Positions 1 to 8,400 of a stretch of DNA of 64,000 nucleotides are shown piece after piece; the stretch's first letter is position 1; each line of letters begins with the position of its first letter. The DNA comes from Chlamydiales bacterium. GTDB taxonomy: Bacteria; Chlamydiota; Chlamydiia; Chlamydiales; JAAKFR01. The notes under the pieces were generated by a model that saw only the letters and a list, made by a program, of their open reading frames with translations, searched no databases and was not told the DNA's origin. The stretch lies in assembly GCA_024233495.1 (NCBI GenBank), contig JACKPM010000005.1:1-64000 (forward strand), in the 5' to 3' direction. The position numbers and the translations under genes are program-made.

Positions 1-1
1 T

Positions 2-103
2 AACTACCCGCCACCCGATACACTAGACTCTCTCGACAACTTGATCACCGTCGCAGCCAGTGCAAAAGGGCTGGTCAAGGCAGGCATTGCCCTCTCACCC
101 TAG
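2..103 (+). CDS. C-terminal end of a protein entering from the left edge
   Basis: An open frame runs from the window edge to TAG at 101-103 and encodes the last 33 residues of a protein ending in AGIALSP. Its stop overlaps the ftsH stop on the other strand (100-102), so the two genes converge with almost no gap. The composition looks protein-like (Val, Ala, Leu, Asp-rich), but the piece is too short to name. It could be a chance open frame. Confidence 0.45.
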   Translation, partial: NYPPPDTLDSLDNLITVAASAKGLVKAGIALSP

Positions 104-2847
104 GCGGGATCAAGGCCTAGCTTGTTGTTAGAAACCTCTTTTGGAGGAGGAGGAGGAGGAGGAGTCTCAGGCTGACGCTTGAAGCTGTCTTGCTCCTTAC
201 TCATCTTCTCCCTCTTCTTATCGCTGCTCCAAGAGCCATCAATAATCTTCTTTACATCTTCGGAGTCAAGCGTCTCGAACTCCATGAGCAGCTGAGCCAT
301 TTGCTCCACTTGAGCACGATGCTTCTCAATCAACTCATGCGCCTTTTGATGCGCCTCTTTCAAGATCTTGCGCACCTCTTCATCAATCGCACGCGCCGTC
401 TCTTCTGAGTAGTTCTTATCTTGATGCTGAACACCGTAATCAGAGTAGTCGCGCTCATCATACGCCACTAAACCAATCTCATCACACATCCCCCACTGAC
501 AAACCATGCTACGCGCAAGCTGCGTTGCTTGAGCAATGTCTTGCTGCGCTCCACTCGAAATATCGCCAAGGAAAATCTCTTCTGCAACACGTCCACCCAT
601 TAGAACAATCAGCTGATCTAAAAGCTCTTTTTTCCAGTAGTTTACACGGTTTTTCTCTGGCAAGAAGTGCGTTGCTCCAAGAGAAAGTCCTCGCGGAATG
701 ATGGTCACTTTGTCTACAGGATCGCTATGCTCTACGACAAGGCCAATTACAGCGTGTCCAGATTCGTGGTAAGCTGTTGTTTTCTTCTCACTCTCTCCAA
801 GCTCGAGGGAACGGCGCTCTTTTCCATAGAGTACTTTATCGCGCGCTTCTGCAAGATCAGGCCCAGTGACAGCTGTACGCCCTTTACGAGCTGCAAGAAG
901 AGCTGACTCATTCAATAGGTTTGCAAGGTCTGCACCAGCAGCTCCAGGAGTACTACGGGCAACCGCCATCAAGTCGACCGATGGATCGATCTTAATCTTA
1001 CGGGCATGCACCTTTAAAATCTCATAACGCCCTTTAATATCAGGGAGAGAGATCGTCACGCGTCTATCAAAACGGCCAGGACGCAAAAGCGCCTTATCAA
1101 GAACATCTGGGCGGTTAGTTGCAGCAACGAGAATTACACCCTCATTCGTATCAAAGCCATCCATCTCAACTAGAAGCTGGTTCAATGTCTGCTCACGCTC
1201 ATCATGCCCCCCTCCAATGCCAGCTCCTCTATGACGGCCCACAGCATCGATCTCGTCGATGAAGATGATGCAAGGGGAATTTTTCTTCGCCTGCTCAAAC
1301 ATGTCACGGATACGGCTTGCTCCCACACCTACAAACATCTCAACAAAGTCTGAACCTGCAATTGAGAAAAAAGGACGATCTGCTTCACCAGCTACAGCTT
1401 TGGCAATCAATGTCTTACCTGTCCCAGGAGAGCCGATCAATAATACACCCTTTGGAATGCGACCACCAAGGGCAGTGAACTTCATCGGGTTCTTCAAAAA
1501 TTCTACAACCTCAACAAGCTCCTCTTTCGCCTCTTCAATACCTGCTACATCTTTAAAGGTGATCTTGTTGGCTCCTTGCTGCAGCATCTTTGCAGGTGAC
1601 TTACCAAACTGCATGGCACCGCCCCCCATTCCCTTCATCTGACGAGAGAATACGAAGTAGAGAAGGAGCACGATCAAGACGATCGGCATGATAGTCAAAA
1701 TGTAGCTAAAGTAGTTAGGAGAAGGCTCTTCACTCTTAAATGTTCTCTCTAGCACGAGGTTACGGGGCTGATCAGGCGCCTTAAAAGGAAGACCATGGTT
1801 GTACTTGAAGTTATCCCACTCTTCTTTTGCACCTGAGAACCAGTGACTATAGCTCTCTGCATCTTGCCGTTCTAGCGCGCGTGTAGAGAGCTCTTTATTA
1901 TTGAAGTACCAAATCACACTCGCGACTTGATTGCGCGCCTTATCAAGCTGCGCCTCATTTTGCTCCAAAGAAGAAGAGAGCTTCGCATACTGCTCAGCGC
2001 CATCCTTATACTGCCTAACGGAACGCAACTCACTCAAACGCACGTTGTCTACAGGACGGTTCAATGCCCCTATAATGCCAGAGAGGCGTGCAAGCACTTG
2101 CTCATATGTAGCAATCTTAGAGGCCAACGGAGTTGTCTCATTCTTCGCATCACTCAACTCGTGAGAAATTGACTTAAGATCTTGCTTTATTGACTCTGAG
2201 CCAATACCCAAAATAGGGGAGCGGAAATTATCTACCAAAACAGCTAGCTCTGTCTCAAAAGCGACGAGTGCATCTGCAGCTCCTCCATTGATTACTGAAC
2301 GATTGATCTCATGCAGCTTCTGTTCTAACATCGGAAGCGTGATCATCTCCCGAGCAGGAACATCTTGAATTACAACCGCATTACTCTTTCCAGGAATGTC
2401 ATATGTCTCTTCAATAACGCGATAGCCACCCGCAGGAATGGGAGTGCCCGAAATTTGCAAAAACCAGGTTGCAGCCTCTTGAACCTTTGCAGCTGTGCGG
2501 TTAAGCTCAGCTAAAACCTCTTCCCTCTCACCATTTATCTGGTGATTGTTCTCAAGAAGCTCTAAAAACTTATATCGCTTCTTCCCCTCTTCGCTCTCCC
2601 GTTCTCGGAATCGACCGCTAAAAGTGACGAGATTGTCGTTGAGCGAAACCTTGCGGCTATCCTCAGGAACAATCAAATTGAGATTCACTAAATGCTCCAC
2701 TTGATGACTAAACGAAACTTTCGCGCGCTTCGTCGTCATGAAGTTTTGTACTGTAATGATCACCAAAATCACTGCAAGCAGCAGTAGAAAGAATGTGGTA
2801 GGGAAACTCTTTTTTCCCTCTGGTCTGTTGTTATTTTCGTTTGCCAT
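100..2847 (-). CDS. ftsH: ATP-dependent zinc metalloprotease FtsH
   Basis: This is a membrane-anchored AAA+ protease that degrades misassembled membrane proteins and some cytosolic regulators. A first membrane segment lies at about residues 17-36 and a second at about 378-400. The AAA module has Walker A GSPGTGKT near 470 and Walker B IIFIDEIDAV near 528. The zinc-binding motif HESGH is near 694. The protein has 915 residues against about 640 in most bacteria. The excess is a periplasmic domain of about 340 residues with coiled-coil-like stretches, and as far as I recall chlamydial FtsH is similarly long. The C-terminus carries a run of seven prolines encoded by a GGA/TCC microsatellite (about 142-164). 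The start ATG at 2845-2847 is followed by a basic N-terminus. The gene is convergent with the partial gene at the edge, and tilS lies 116 bp upstream on the same strand. Confidence 0.97.
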   Translation of the reverse strand: MANENNNRPEGKKSFPTTFFLLLLAVILVIITVQNFMTTKRAKVSFSHQVEHLVNLNLIVPEDSRKVSLNDNLVTFSGRFRERESEEGKKRYKFLELLENNHQINGEREEVLAELNRTAAKVQEAATWFLQISGTPIPAGGYRVIEETYDIPGKSNAVVIQDVPAREMITLPMLEQKLHEINRSVINGGAADALVAFETELAVLVDNFRSPILGIGSESIKQDLKSISHELSDAKNETTPLASKIATYEQVLARLSGIIGALNRPVDNVRLSELRSVRQYKDGAEQYAKLSSSLEQNEAQLDKARNQVASVIWYFNNKELSTRALERQDAESYSHWFSGAKEEWDNFKYNHGLPFKAPDQPRNLVLERTFKSEEPSPNYFSYILTIMPIVLIVLLLYFVFSRQMKGMGGGAMQFGKSPAKMLQQGANKITFKDVAGIEEAKEELVEVVEFLKNPMKFTALGGRIPKGVLLIGSPGTGKTLIAKAVAGEADRPFFSIAGSDFVEMFVGVGASRIRDMFEQAKKNSPCIIFIDEIDAVGRHRGAGIGGGHDEREQTLNQLLVEMDGFDTNEGVILVAATNRPDVLDKALLRPGRFDRRVTISLPDIKGRYEILKVHARKIKIDPSVDLMAVARSTPGAAGADLANLLNESALLAARKGRTAVTGPDLAEARDKVLYGKERRSLELGESEKKTTAYHESGHAVIGLVVEHSDPVDKVTIIPRGLSLGATHFLPEKNRVNYWKKELLDQLIVLMGGRVAEEIFLGDISSGAQQDIAQATQLARSMVCQWGMCDEIGLVAYDERDYSDYGVQHQDKNYSEETARAIDEEVRKILKEAHQKAHELIEKHRAQVEQMAQLLMEFETLDSEDVKKIIDGSWSSDKKREKMSKEQDSFKRQPETPPPPPPPKEVSNNKLGLDPA

Positions 2848-2963
2848 GCAAAATACTAACTAAAATTATCCCTCAATATTGGATTGTACCCCAGAATTAA
2901 AAATAATTAAATGAAATCTTTCAACTTTTCGCAAGTCGTAGTCGAACACTATACATAACCGCG

Positions 2964-3797
2964 CTATTCTTCATCAATTCTTTTATTATAAGTCAAAATA
3001 TTACGATCAATGATTGCTTCACCTTTCCCAATTCGGAGCGTTTTATGCGCGCTCCCTTTTTCCAAATGTCTGCACACAGAGTCTAGTGTAGGGCGGGAAA
3101 TCGCCACTTTTTTACCTTCAAAAAACTCTGAAACAGCGCGCTTTAGCATGAAGCGATCTAAGTCTTCTCGTAGCTCCTTTGCATCTTCTGCTATGCGACA
3201 CAAACTTGGCACCACTTCCTTCCCAAGCTGCTCACTTAAGAAGGGTAACATCATTTGGCGCATTCGGCTACGCAAATCGCTACTATGTGAATCAACAAAA
3301 TACTGAATCTTTTGCTCGTCTAACCAACTCACAATTTGTTTTTTACGAAAGGAAAGAAGGGGACGCAAAAAGGTCATCCCCTCAACTTCAACAACCTCTT
3401 CTAAACCAACAAGTTTGGTAAGCCGAGTCCCTTCAAGCAATCTTTTGAGCACGGTTTCAGCAAGATCATCTGCATGATGAGCGAGCAAAACGCCCTCTAA
3501 ACTTCTGTTTTTTAGGACTTCTTGAAAGAAGGAGTGTCGCCCCTTGCGCGCCGTATCTTCGATATTTTTCTCCCCTTTTTCAAGCCGCTTCAGATGGAAG
3601 GGCACCTCCACAGAGCGTTCGAGATGGGCTGCCTCCTCACGACTCTCCTCTCGCCAGCCGTGGTCGATATGCGCCACTTCAAAAGGGTGGCCAGAGCTTT
3701 TAAGGAGGTGGTAGAGAGCCATTGAATCGGGACCACCTGACAACGCGAGCAAAAGGGGACCTCTCCCCTTGCAAATATCTTTCACCTTATTCAACAT
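2964..3797 (-). CDS. tilS: tRNA(Ile)-lysidine synthase TilS
   Basis: TilS converts cytidine-34 of tRNA-Ile(CAU) to lysidine using ATP and lysine, which makes that tRNA read AUA and accept isoleucine. The N-type ATP pyrophosphatase loop SGGPDS is visible at about residues 20-25, followed by HIDHGWR and the LLAHHADDLAET segment typical of the family. At 277 residues it is short. E. coli TilS has about 430, so the C-terminal tRNA-recognition domain is reduced or missing. The adjacency to ftsH matches the tilS-ftsH pair (mesJ-ftsH) known in Chlamydia and many Firmicutes. The divergent lptF begins 42 bp away. Confidence 0.93.
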   Translation of the reverse strand: MLNKVKDICKGRGPLLLALSGGPDSMALYHLLKSSGHPFEVAHIDHGWREESREEAAHLERSVEVPFHLKRLEKGEKNIEDTARKGRHSFFQEVLKNRSLEGVLLAHHADDLAETVLKRLLEGTRLTKLVGLEEVVEVEGMTFLRPLLSFRKKQIVSWLDEQKIQYFVDSHSSDLRSRMRQMMLPFLSEQLGKEVVPSLCRIAEDAKELREDLDRFMLKRAVSEFFEGKKVAISRPTLDSVCRHLEKGSAHKTLRIGKGEAIIDRNILTYNKRIDEE

Positions 3798-3839
3798 GAC
3801 CTTGAGATTATCCCCGAAAACCCAATATAAATAAAGGGC

Positions 3840-4922
3840 ATGTCGACCCTCTCGCGCTACCTATTGCGGCAGTACTCTAAAGTGCTTCTGCTATCCGTTT
3901 TAACCTTCATTTCGATCCTAGTGGTCAGCCGCTTGGAGACAGTAGCACAATTCGCTACATTGGGAGCCCCTCTTTCAAAAATCTGTCTCTTCTTGCTCTT
4001 TCAAATCCCTTATGTTCTGCCAATTGCAATTCCCCTCTCCTCTTTGCTATCTGCTATGCTTCTGTTCATGAGCTTAAGTCAGGCGCATGAACTCACAGCT
4101 CTAAGAGCCGCCGGCTTCTCCATGACCAAGATATTTGCTCCACTGTTATTTGCTGCAACCCTTCTCTTTTTTGCCACTTTCTATATCAGTTCGGAAATGG
4201 CTACAACAGCCCACCTAAGGACGCGTCGCATGGTGCACGACTTTAGCGCCGTCAACCCACTCATCTTGCTGCAAAATGCGCGCATTGCGAAGCTACAAGG
4301 TGCCTATGTCTCGATGGAGCCTGTCAAAGTGGGGGAAGAAGTGCGCGATGTCATTGTTGCAGGAAAGCTTAAAAAACGCCTCTTCCTCTACCTCATTCAA
4401 GACCTCAAGCTGAAAAAAGGAAACTTGGAAGGAGAGCAGATCTCTTTTATTTCTTCACCGCAAAACCACTTAGCAATTGAAAATCAACGCTCGATGCATG
4501 CTCCCGCCTCTGATTTTGCTTTTTTGCTCCGGCCCAAGGGGTGGAAGATTGCAAATGACCACCTTAACTTCTCCCTTCTGCGCGCGCGGAAGAAAAGCTT
4601 AGAGAACTCACTCGATGGAAAGGCAAAGAAAAATATCATTAAAAATCGAAGCGAAGTGGTACGCCGCTTCTCTGTAAGTTTTGCAGCTTTCACTTTCACC
4701 CTTTTGGGTGCCTCTTTAGGTGTACAGATTAGCAGGTTGCGCAGTCGACGAAGCATTTTGCTTGCTGCTCTTTTAAGTGCCTTTGCCCTTCTTTCCTTCT
4801 TTATTGCGCATGAGCTCGACCATCTCTTCTACGTTTCACTGGCGCTGCTCATTGTGCCGCATATTTTGATTCTAGCCTCTGTTTTTCGGGCTCTTTACCG
4901 CGTGCAAAGGGGGCAAGCATGA
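3840..4922 (+). CDS. lptF: LPS export permease of the YjgP/YjgQ family, LptF-like
   Basis: This is an inner-membrane permease of the LptB2FG exporter, which extracts lipopolysaccharide from the membrane and passes it to LptC. There are 360 residues. Hydrophobic segments lie at about 12-30, 48-80 and 95-115, a soluble beta-rich periplasmic part spans about 130-265, and three more hydrophobic segments follow. The cytoplasmic stretch with HELTALRAAGFSM is the conserved coupling-helix region that meets LptB. It overlaps the next gene by 4 bp (ATGA), so the two permeases are translationally coupled. The F/G assignment rests on gene order and motif flavour. Membership of the family is firm. Confidence 0.9.
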   Translation: MSTLSRYLLRQYSKVLLLSVLTFISILVVSRLETVAQFATLGAPLSKICLFLLFQIPYVLPIAIPLSSLLSAMLLFMSLSQAHELTALRAAGFSMTKIFAPLLFAATLLFFATFYISSEMATTAHLRTRRMVHDFSAVNPLILLQNARIAKLQGAYVSMEPVKVGEEVRDVIVAGKLKKRLFLYLIQDLKLKKGNLEGEQISFISSPQNHLAIENQRSMHAPASDFAFLLRPKGWKIANDHLNFSLLRARKKSLENSLDGKAKKNIIKNRSEVVRRFSVSFAAFTFTLLGASLGVQISRLRSRRSILLAALLSAFALLSFFIAHELDHLFYVSLALLIVPHILILASVFRALYRVQRGQA

Positions 4923-5968
4923 TTTGGAGTCGCTATATCCTAAAGGAGGCGCTAAAGGTTACCGCTCTTGTTTTCTTCTCCCTTTTCATGTTGGCAACAC
5001 TGCTCGATTTCTCTGCTCATATGAAAACTTTTTGGCAAGATGGTGTCACTCTAAGCTCTGCTATTCTCTACTACTTAGCGCAGCTCTCGAGGCAGGCTGA
5101 CCTTCTCTTGTGCATGGCACTTTTGCTTGCAACGGTGAAGGTGCTCTCTACCTCTAATGCACAAGGTGAGATCACAGCCCTTGTGGCAAGTGGCATTCCC
5201 TTACGCCGCCTTACCTATCCTCTCCTTATTTTAGGGGGTGTTTGTATGACACTTCTCTATTTCAATATTGAGGTACTGCAGCCACATGCTCTTGCTCATC
5301 TCACTAAGTTTGAAGAGAATTTTTTCAAGTCAAAAGGGGGACAAGATGAAGTTTTGGCGCTTGCACTGCAAGACAACTCTACGCTCCTCTATGGATGCTA
5401 TGACGCAAACCGTTCTCTTTTTTGCGATCTTTTTTGGGTAAAGGATCACAACCACGTCCTACGCATGGAGGAATTTTCACCAGAAGAGAAGAGAGGATAC
5501 AACGTCGACACGCTTGAACGGGTGGATGGCGAGTTGACGTGGGTGCGCACAGCAAAGAGTGAATACTTTCCTGAAATCCTCTTTGAGAGGCGTGCGCTTT
5601 CCGAAGCAACTTTGCCCGCTGATTGGCAGACGCTTGGACAACTTTGGGGCAACCTTCCAGCAAAGTTCATCAAGCCCAAAAAAGATTTCGAGGCGAAGGT
5701 GATTGCAGCCTTCTTGCACAAACTTTGCTCCCCACTCCTTGCGCTTTTAGTGGTGATCGCTCCAGCTCCCTTTTGCCTCTCATTTGCGCGCCACAAACGT
5801 CTCTTCTTGCTCTATGCCCTTTGCTTAGCTGCACTTCTTGCCTACTTTGTGTGCACACAAGCGGCGCTCATTTTAGGAAAGAGTCACGTTATCCCTCCTC
5901 TTTGGGTGATTCCTCTCCCCCCAGTTTTAGCTCTTACATTTTTTGGAGTGCGCTATGCCAAGCTCTAA
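4919..5968 (+). CDS. lptG: LPS export permease of the YjgP/YjgQ family, LptG-like
   Basis: This is the second transmembrane subunit of the LPS exporter, 349 residues. Membrane segments are clear at about 14-33, 55-75 and 95-118. A periplasmic beta-rich domain follows, and the C-terminal third is hydrophobic with three segments. The coupling-helix motif GEITALVASGIPL corresponds to HELTALRAAGFSM in the preceding gene, which supports paralogy. The start ATG overlaps the lptF stop. Its own stop overlaps the start of the alanine racemase gene by 14 bp, so an envelope operon lptF-lptG-alr-M32 peptidase seems likely. Confidence 0.9.
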   Translation: MIWSRYILKEALKVTALVFFSLFMLATLLDFSAHMKTFWQDGVTLSSAILYYLAQLSRQADLLLCMALLLATVKVLSTSNAQGEITALVASGIPLRRLTYPLLILGGVCMTLLYFNIEVLQPHALAHLTKFEENFFKSKGGQDEVLALALQDNSTLLYGCYDANRSLFCDLFWVKDHNHVLRMEEFSPEEKRGYNVDTLERVDGELTWVRTAKSEYFPEILFERRALSEATLPADWQTLGQLWGNLPAKFIKPKKDFEAKVIAAFLHKLCSPLLALLVVIAPAPFCLSFARHKRLFLLYALCLAALLAYFVCTQAALILGKSHVIPPLWVIPLPPVLALTFFGVRYAKL

Positions 5969-6980
5969 GTTAATTGTCGACTACGACATTCTCAAAAGCA
6001 GATACGACACGATTCGCCGATCGGGAAAACAGATCATGCCGATGGTGAAAGGGAATGGATATGGGCTAGGAGCTTACGTTCTTTCCCAATTCTATCACGA
6101 GCTGGGAGCTCCTTTTGTTGGCGTCTCACATGGTGAGGAGGCGGTCAAACTTCGGGAAGCGGGTTATAAAGCCCCTATTTTTGTATTGAGTTGTCTTGAT
6201 GCCGCAGCTGTTTTTGAGTATGATCTTACGGTTGCTCTCAACTCTTATGCGCAATTTCTTGCTCTGCAAGAAGAGGGAAAGAGGCGGAAAAAAACGATTG
6301 CCGTTCACCTTCAAATTGATACGGGACTCAACCGTCTTGGCTTCACCTTGCCAGAGGCAGCAGAGCTTCCTTCCTCTCCTTGGATAGAAATTGAAGGCAT
6401 TATGAGTCACTATAAACGCAATGACAAAGAACAAGGAGAGCTTTTTGAGCAAGTGTTCAAACGGGTGGGTCAGCTACGCTGGATTCATATGGAAAGCTCT
6501 AACTCGTTAGACACGCTCCCCTTCTGCAATCTAGTGCGCGTTGGTGCCGCTCTTTTTACCTCGGCTGTCACACTTAAGTCGCACATCATTGCGCTACGAA
6601 ATTGTGGTGCGAATGAGCGTGTCGGCTACCGGGAGGGACAGCAACTCACACGCCCTACAAAACTCGCAACAATTCCTATCGGCTACCACGACGGCCTTCA
6701 TCTATACTCATCTGGAAAGGGGTATGTCAAAATCCGTGGCCAAAAAGCCCCCTATGTAGGTAACATTTACATGGATTTTTTGGTGGTCGATGTCACCGAC
6801 ATCCCTCACATTTTGGTGGGAGATGAGGTAGAGATTTTTGGCCCCCAAATTTCTCTAGAGGAGGTGGCTTCGTGGTCTAACACAAACATTCGTCAACTCC
6901 TCTGCTGTATTGGACCTAGAGTGGAGAGAGAGTATGTTCGACAAAGTGTGGGCGCACAGCAAACGCATTGCGCTCTTTGA
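5955..6980 (+). CDS. alr: alanine racemase, PLP-dependent
   Basis: The enzyme interconverts L- and D-alanine for peptidoglycan precursors. The PLP-binding lysine is in MVKGNGYG (K32). Substrate-barrel segments follow, and ERVGYREG supplies the second catalytic tyrosine, with the IPIGYHDG segment and YMDF further on. At 341 residues it is slightly shorter than typical (about 360). I chose ATG 5955 because GGAG at 5945-5948 lies 6 nt upstream. A TTG 12 bases earlier would overlap that ribosome-binding site. Chlamydiaceae are reported to lack a dedicated alr and to use GlyA for the activity, so the gene marks this lineage off from them. It overlaps both neighbours, which implies co-translation. 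Confidence 0.9.
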   Translation: MPSSKLIVDYDILKSRYDTIRRSGKQIMPMVKGNGYGLGAYVLSQFYHELGAPFVGVSHGEEAVKLREAGYKAPIFVLSCLDAAAVFEYDLTVALNSYAQFLALQEEGKRRKKTIAVHLQIDTGLNRLGFTLPEAAELPSSPWIEIEGIMSHYKRNDKEQGELFEQVFKRVGQLRWIHMESSNSLDTLPFCNLVRVGAALFTSAVTLKSHIIALRNCGANERVGYREGQQLTRPTKLATIPIGYHDGLHLYSSGKGYVKIRGQKAPYVGNIYMDFLVVDVTDIPHILVGDEVEIFGPQISLEEVASWSNTNIRQLLCCIGPRVEREYVRQSVGAQQTHCAL

Positions 6981-8400
6981 AAACATTGCGCACCTTGTAG
7001 AGTGGGATCAAGAGACCTATATGCCTAAAGGTGCTGCACAGGCGCGCGCAGAGCAAATTGAACTTTTGGCAAGCGTAGCCCACAAAGAAAAAAACGATCC
7101 CACCTTTATCGAAAATGTCCACAAGCTGGGAAATGGGTTAGAACCGTGGCAAAAGGCTGCTGTGCGCGAATGGAAAGAGGAGATCCGCAAAGCACAGGCT
7201 CTCCCCAACGACTTTGTCAAAGCGTTTGCCAAGCTCACATCTGAGGCGCTCATTGCATGGCAAGAGGCGCGCAGGGAAGATAATTTTACCAAGTTTGCTC
7301 CTTTCCTCAAAAAAATCGTAGAGATGAACCGAAAACAAGCCGACTATCTCGGCTATGAGGAGTCTCCTTACGACGCCTTGATGGATTTGTATGAGCCAGG
7401 ACTCAAAGTCTCTATGATCCAACCTCTTTTCTATAAACTGGGACCTGAGCTACGCGCGATTTTAGAAAAAACACAAGAACATCCTCAAATCGATAACAGC
7501 TGCTTGAAGCACAAAGTCTCTGATGAAAGGCAGCTCGATTTTGGTAATAAGATTTTAAAATCAATGGGATACGACCTCAACCATGGCCGCCTTGACCTCT
7601 CTACCCATCCCTTTTCCACATCGATGCATCCCACAGATAACCGTGTTACCACCCGTATCAATCCCGACTCAATCTTTGACAGCCTTTCGGCAGTGCTACA
7701 CGAAGGAGGACATGGCCTCTATGAGATGGGGCTTAACCCAGACTACTTTGGCACTCCTGTGGGTGAATCACGCTCACTTGGAATTCACGAGAGCCAATCC
7801 CGCTTTTGGGAGACGCTTGTGGGACAAAGCTACCCCTTCTGGCAACACTTTTATCCCCTCTTGCAAAAGGCGTATAAAATCAGCGGCTCACTCGATTCTT
7901 TCTACCGCGCGATCAACCGCGTTAGCCCCTCATTTATCCGCGTTGAATCCGATGAGGTTACCTATGGTCTGCACGTCATCTTGCGCTTCGAGCTTGAGAA
8001 GGCTCTCATCGAAGGAGAGATGGAAGCGGAAGAGATTCCCGAGGCGTGGAACCACATGATGGAGACCCTTTTGGGCATTACCCCTCCTACAGATAGGCAA
8101 GGATGTCTCCAAGACATTCACTGGTCAATGGGTGCCTTTGGCTACTTTCCCACCTACGCTCTTGGCAGCATCTACGCTGCGCAGTTCTTTGAGGCTTTTG
8201 TAAAAGTTTATCCAAACTGGGAGAAGCATGTAGCAAAAGGGGAACTCCTCTTCATCCGCGACTGGCAAAAAGAGCATATTCACAAGTGGGGCAAAATGTT
8301 TTCTACCGAAGAGCTCGTGAAAAATGTGACAGGAAAGAGCATCACGACAAAGCCGTATCTCACCTACTTAGAGAAGAAGTATGCAAGCATCTACAAGTGA
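6934..8400 (+). CDS. M32-family carboxypeptidase (Taq type)
   Basis: This cytosolic zinc metallocarboxypeptidase removes C-terminal residues from peptides, probably to recycle amino acids. The metal site HEGGH is at residues 255-259, and the downstream glutamate ligand region HESQSRFWE starts near 286. With 488 residues it matches the family length of about 500. ATG 6934 is preferred because GGAGAG lies 6-7 nt upstream. A TTG at 6910 gives eight extra residues that overlap that signal. The start lies inside the end of alr (46 bp overlap). The stop overlaps the end of the convergent 683-residue gene by 10 bp. Compact overlaps on both sides suggest a long-settled operon. Confidence 0.93.
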   Translation: MFDKVWAHSKRIALFENIAHLVEWDQETYMPKGAAQARAEQIELLASVAHKEKNDPTFIENVHKLGNGLEPWQKAAVREWKEEIRKAQALPNDFVKAFAKLTSEALIAWQEARREDNFTKFAPFLKKIVEMNRKQADYLGYEESPYDALMDLYEPGLKVSMIQPLFYKLGPELRAILEKTQEHPQIDNSCLKHKVSDERQLDFGNKILKSMGYDLNHGRLDLSTHPFSTSMHPTDNRVTTRINPDSIFDSLSAVLHEGGHGLYEMGLNPDYFGTPVGESRSLGIHESQSRFWETLVGQSYPFWQHFYPLLQKAYKISGSLDSFYRAINRVSPSFIRVESDEVTYGLHVILRFELEKALIEGEMEAEEIPEAWNHMMETLLGITPPTDRQGCLQDIHWSMGAFGYFPTYALGSIYAAQFFEAFVKVYPNWEKHVAKGELLFIRDWQKEHIHKWGKMFSTEELVKNVTGKSITTKPYLTYLEKKYASIYK

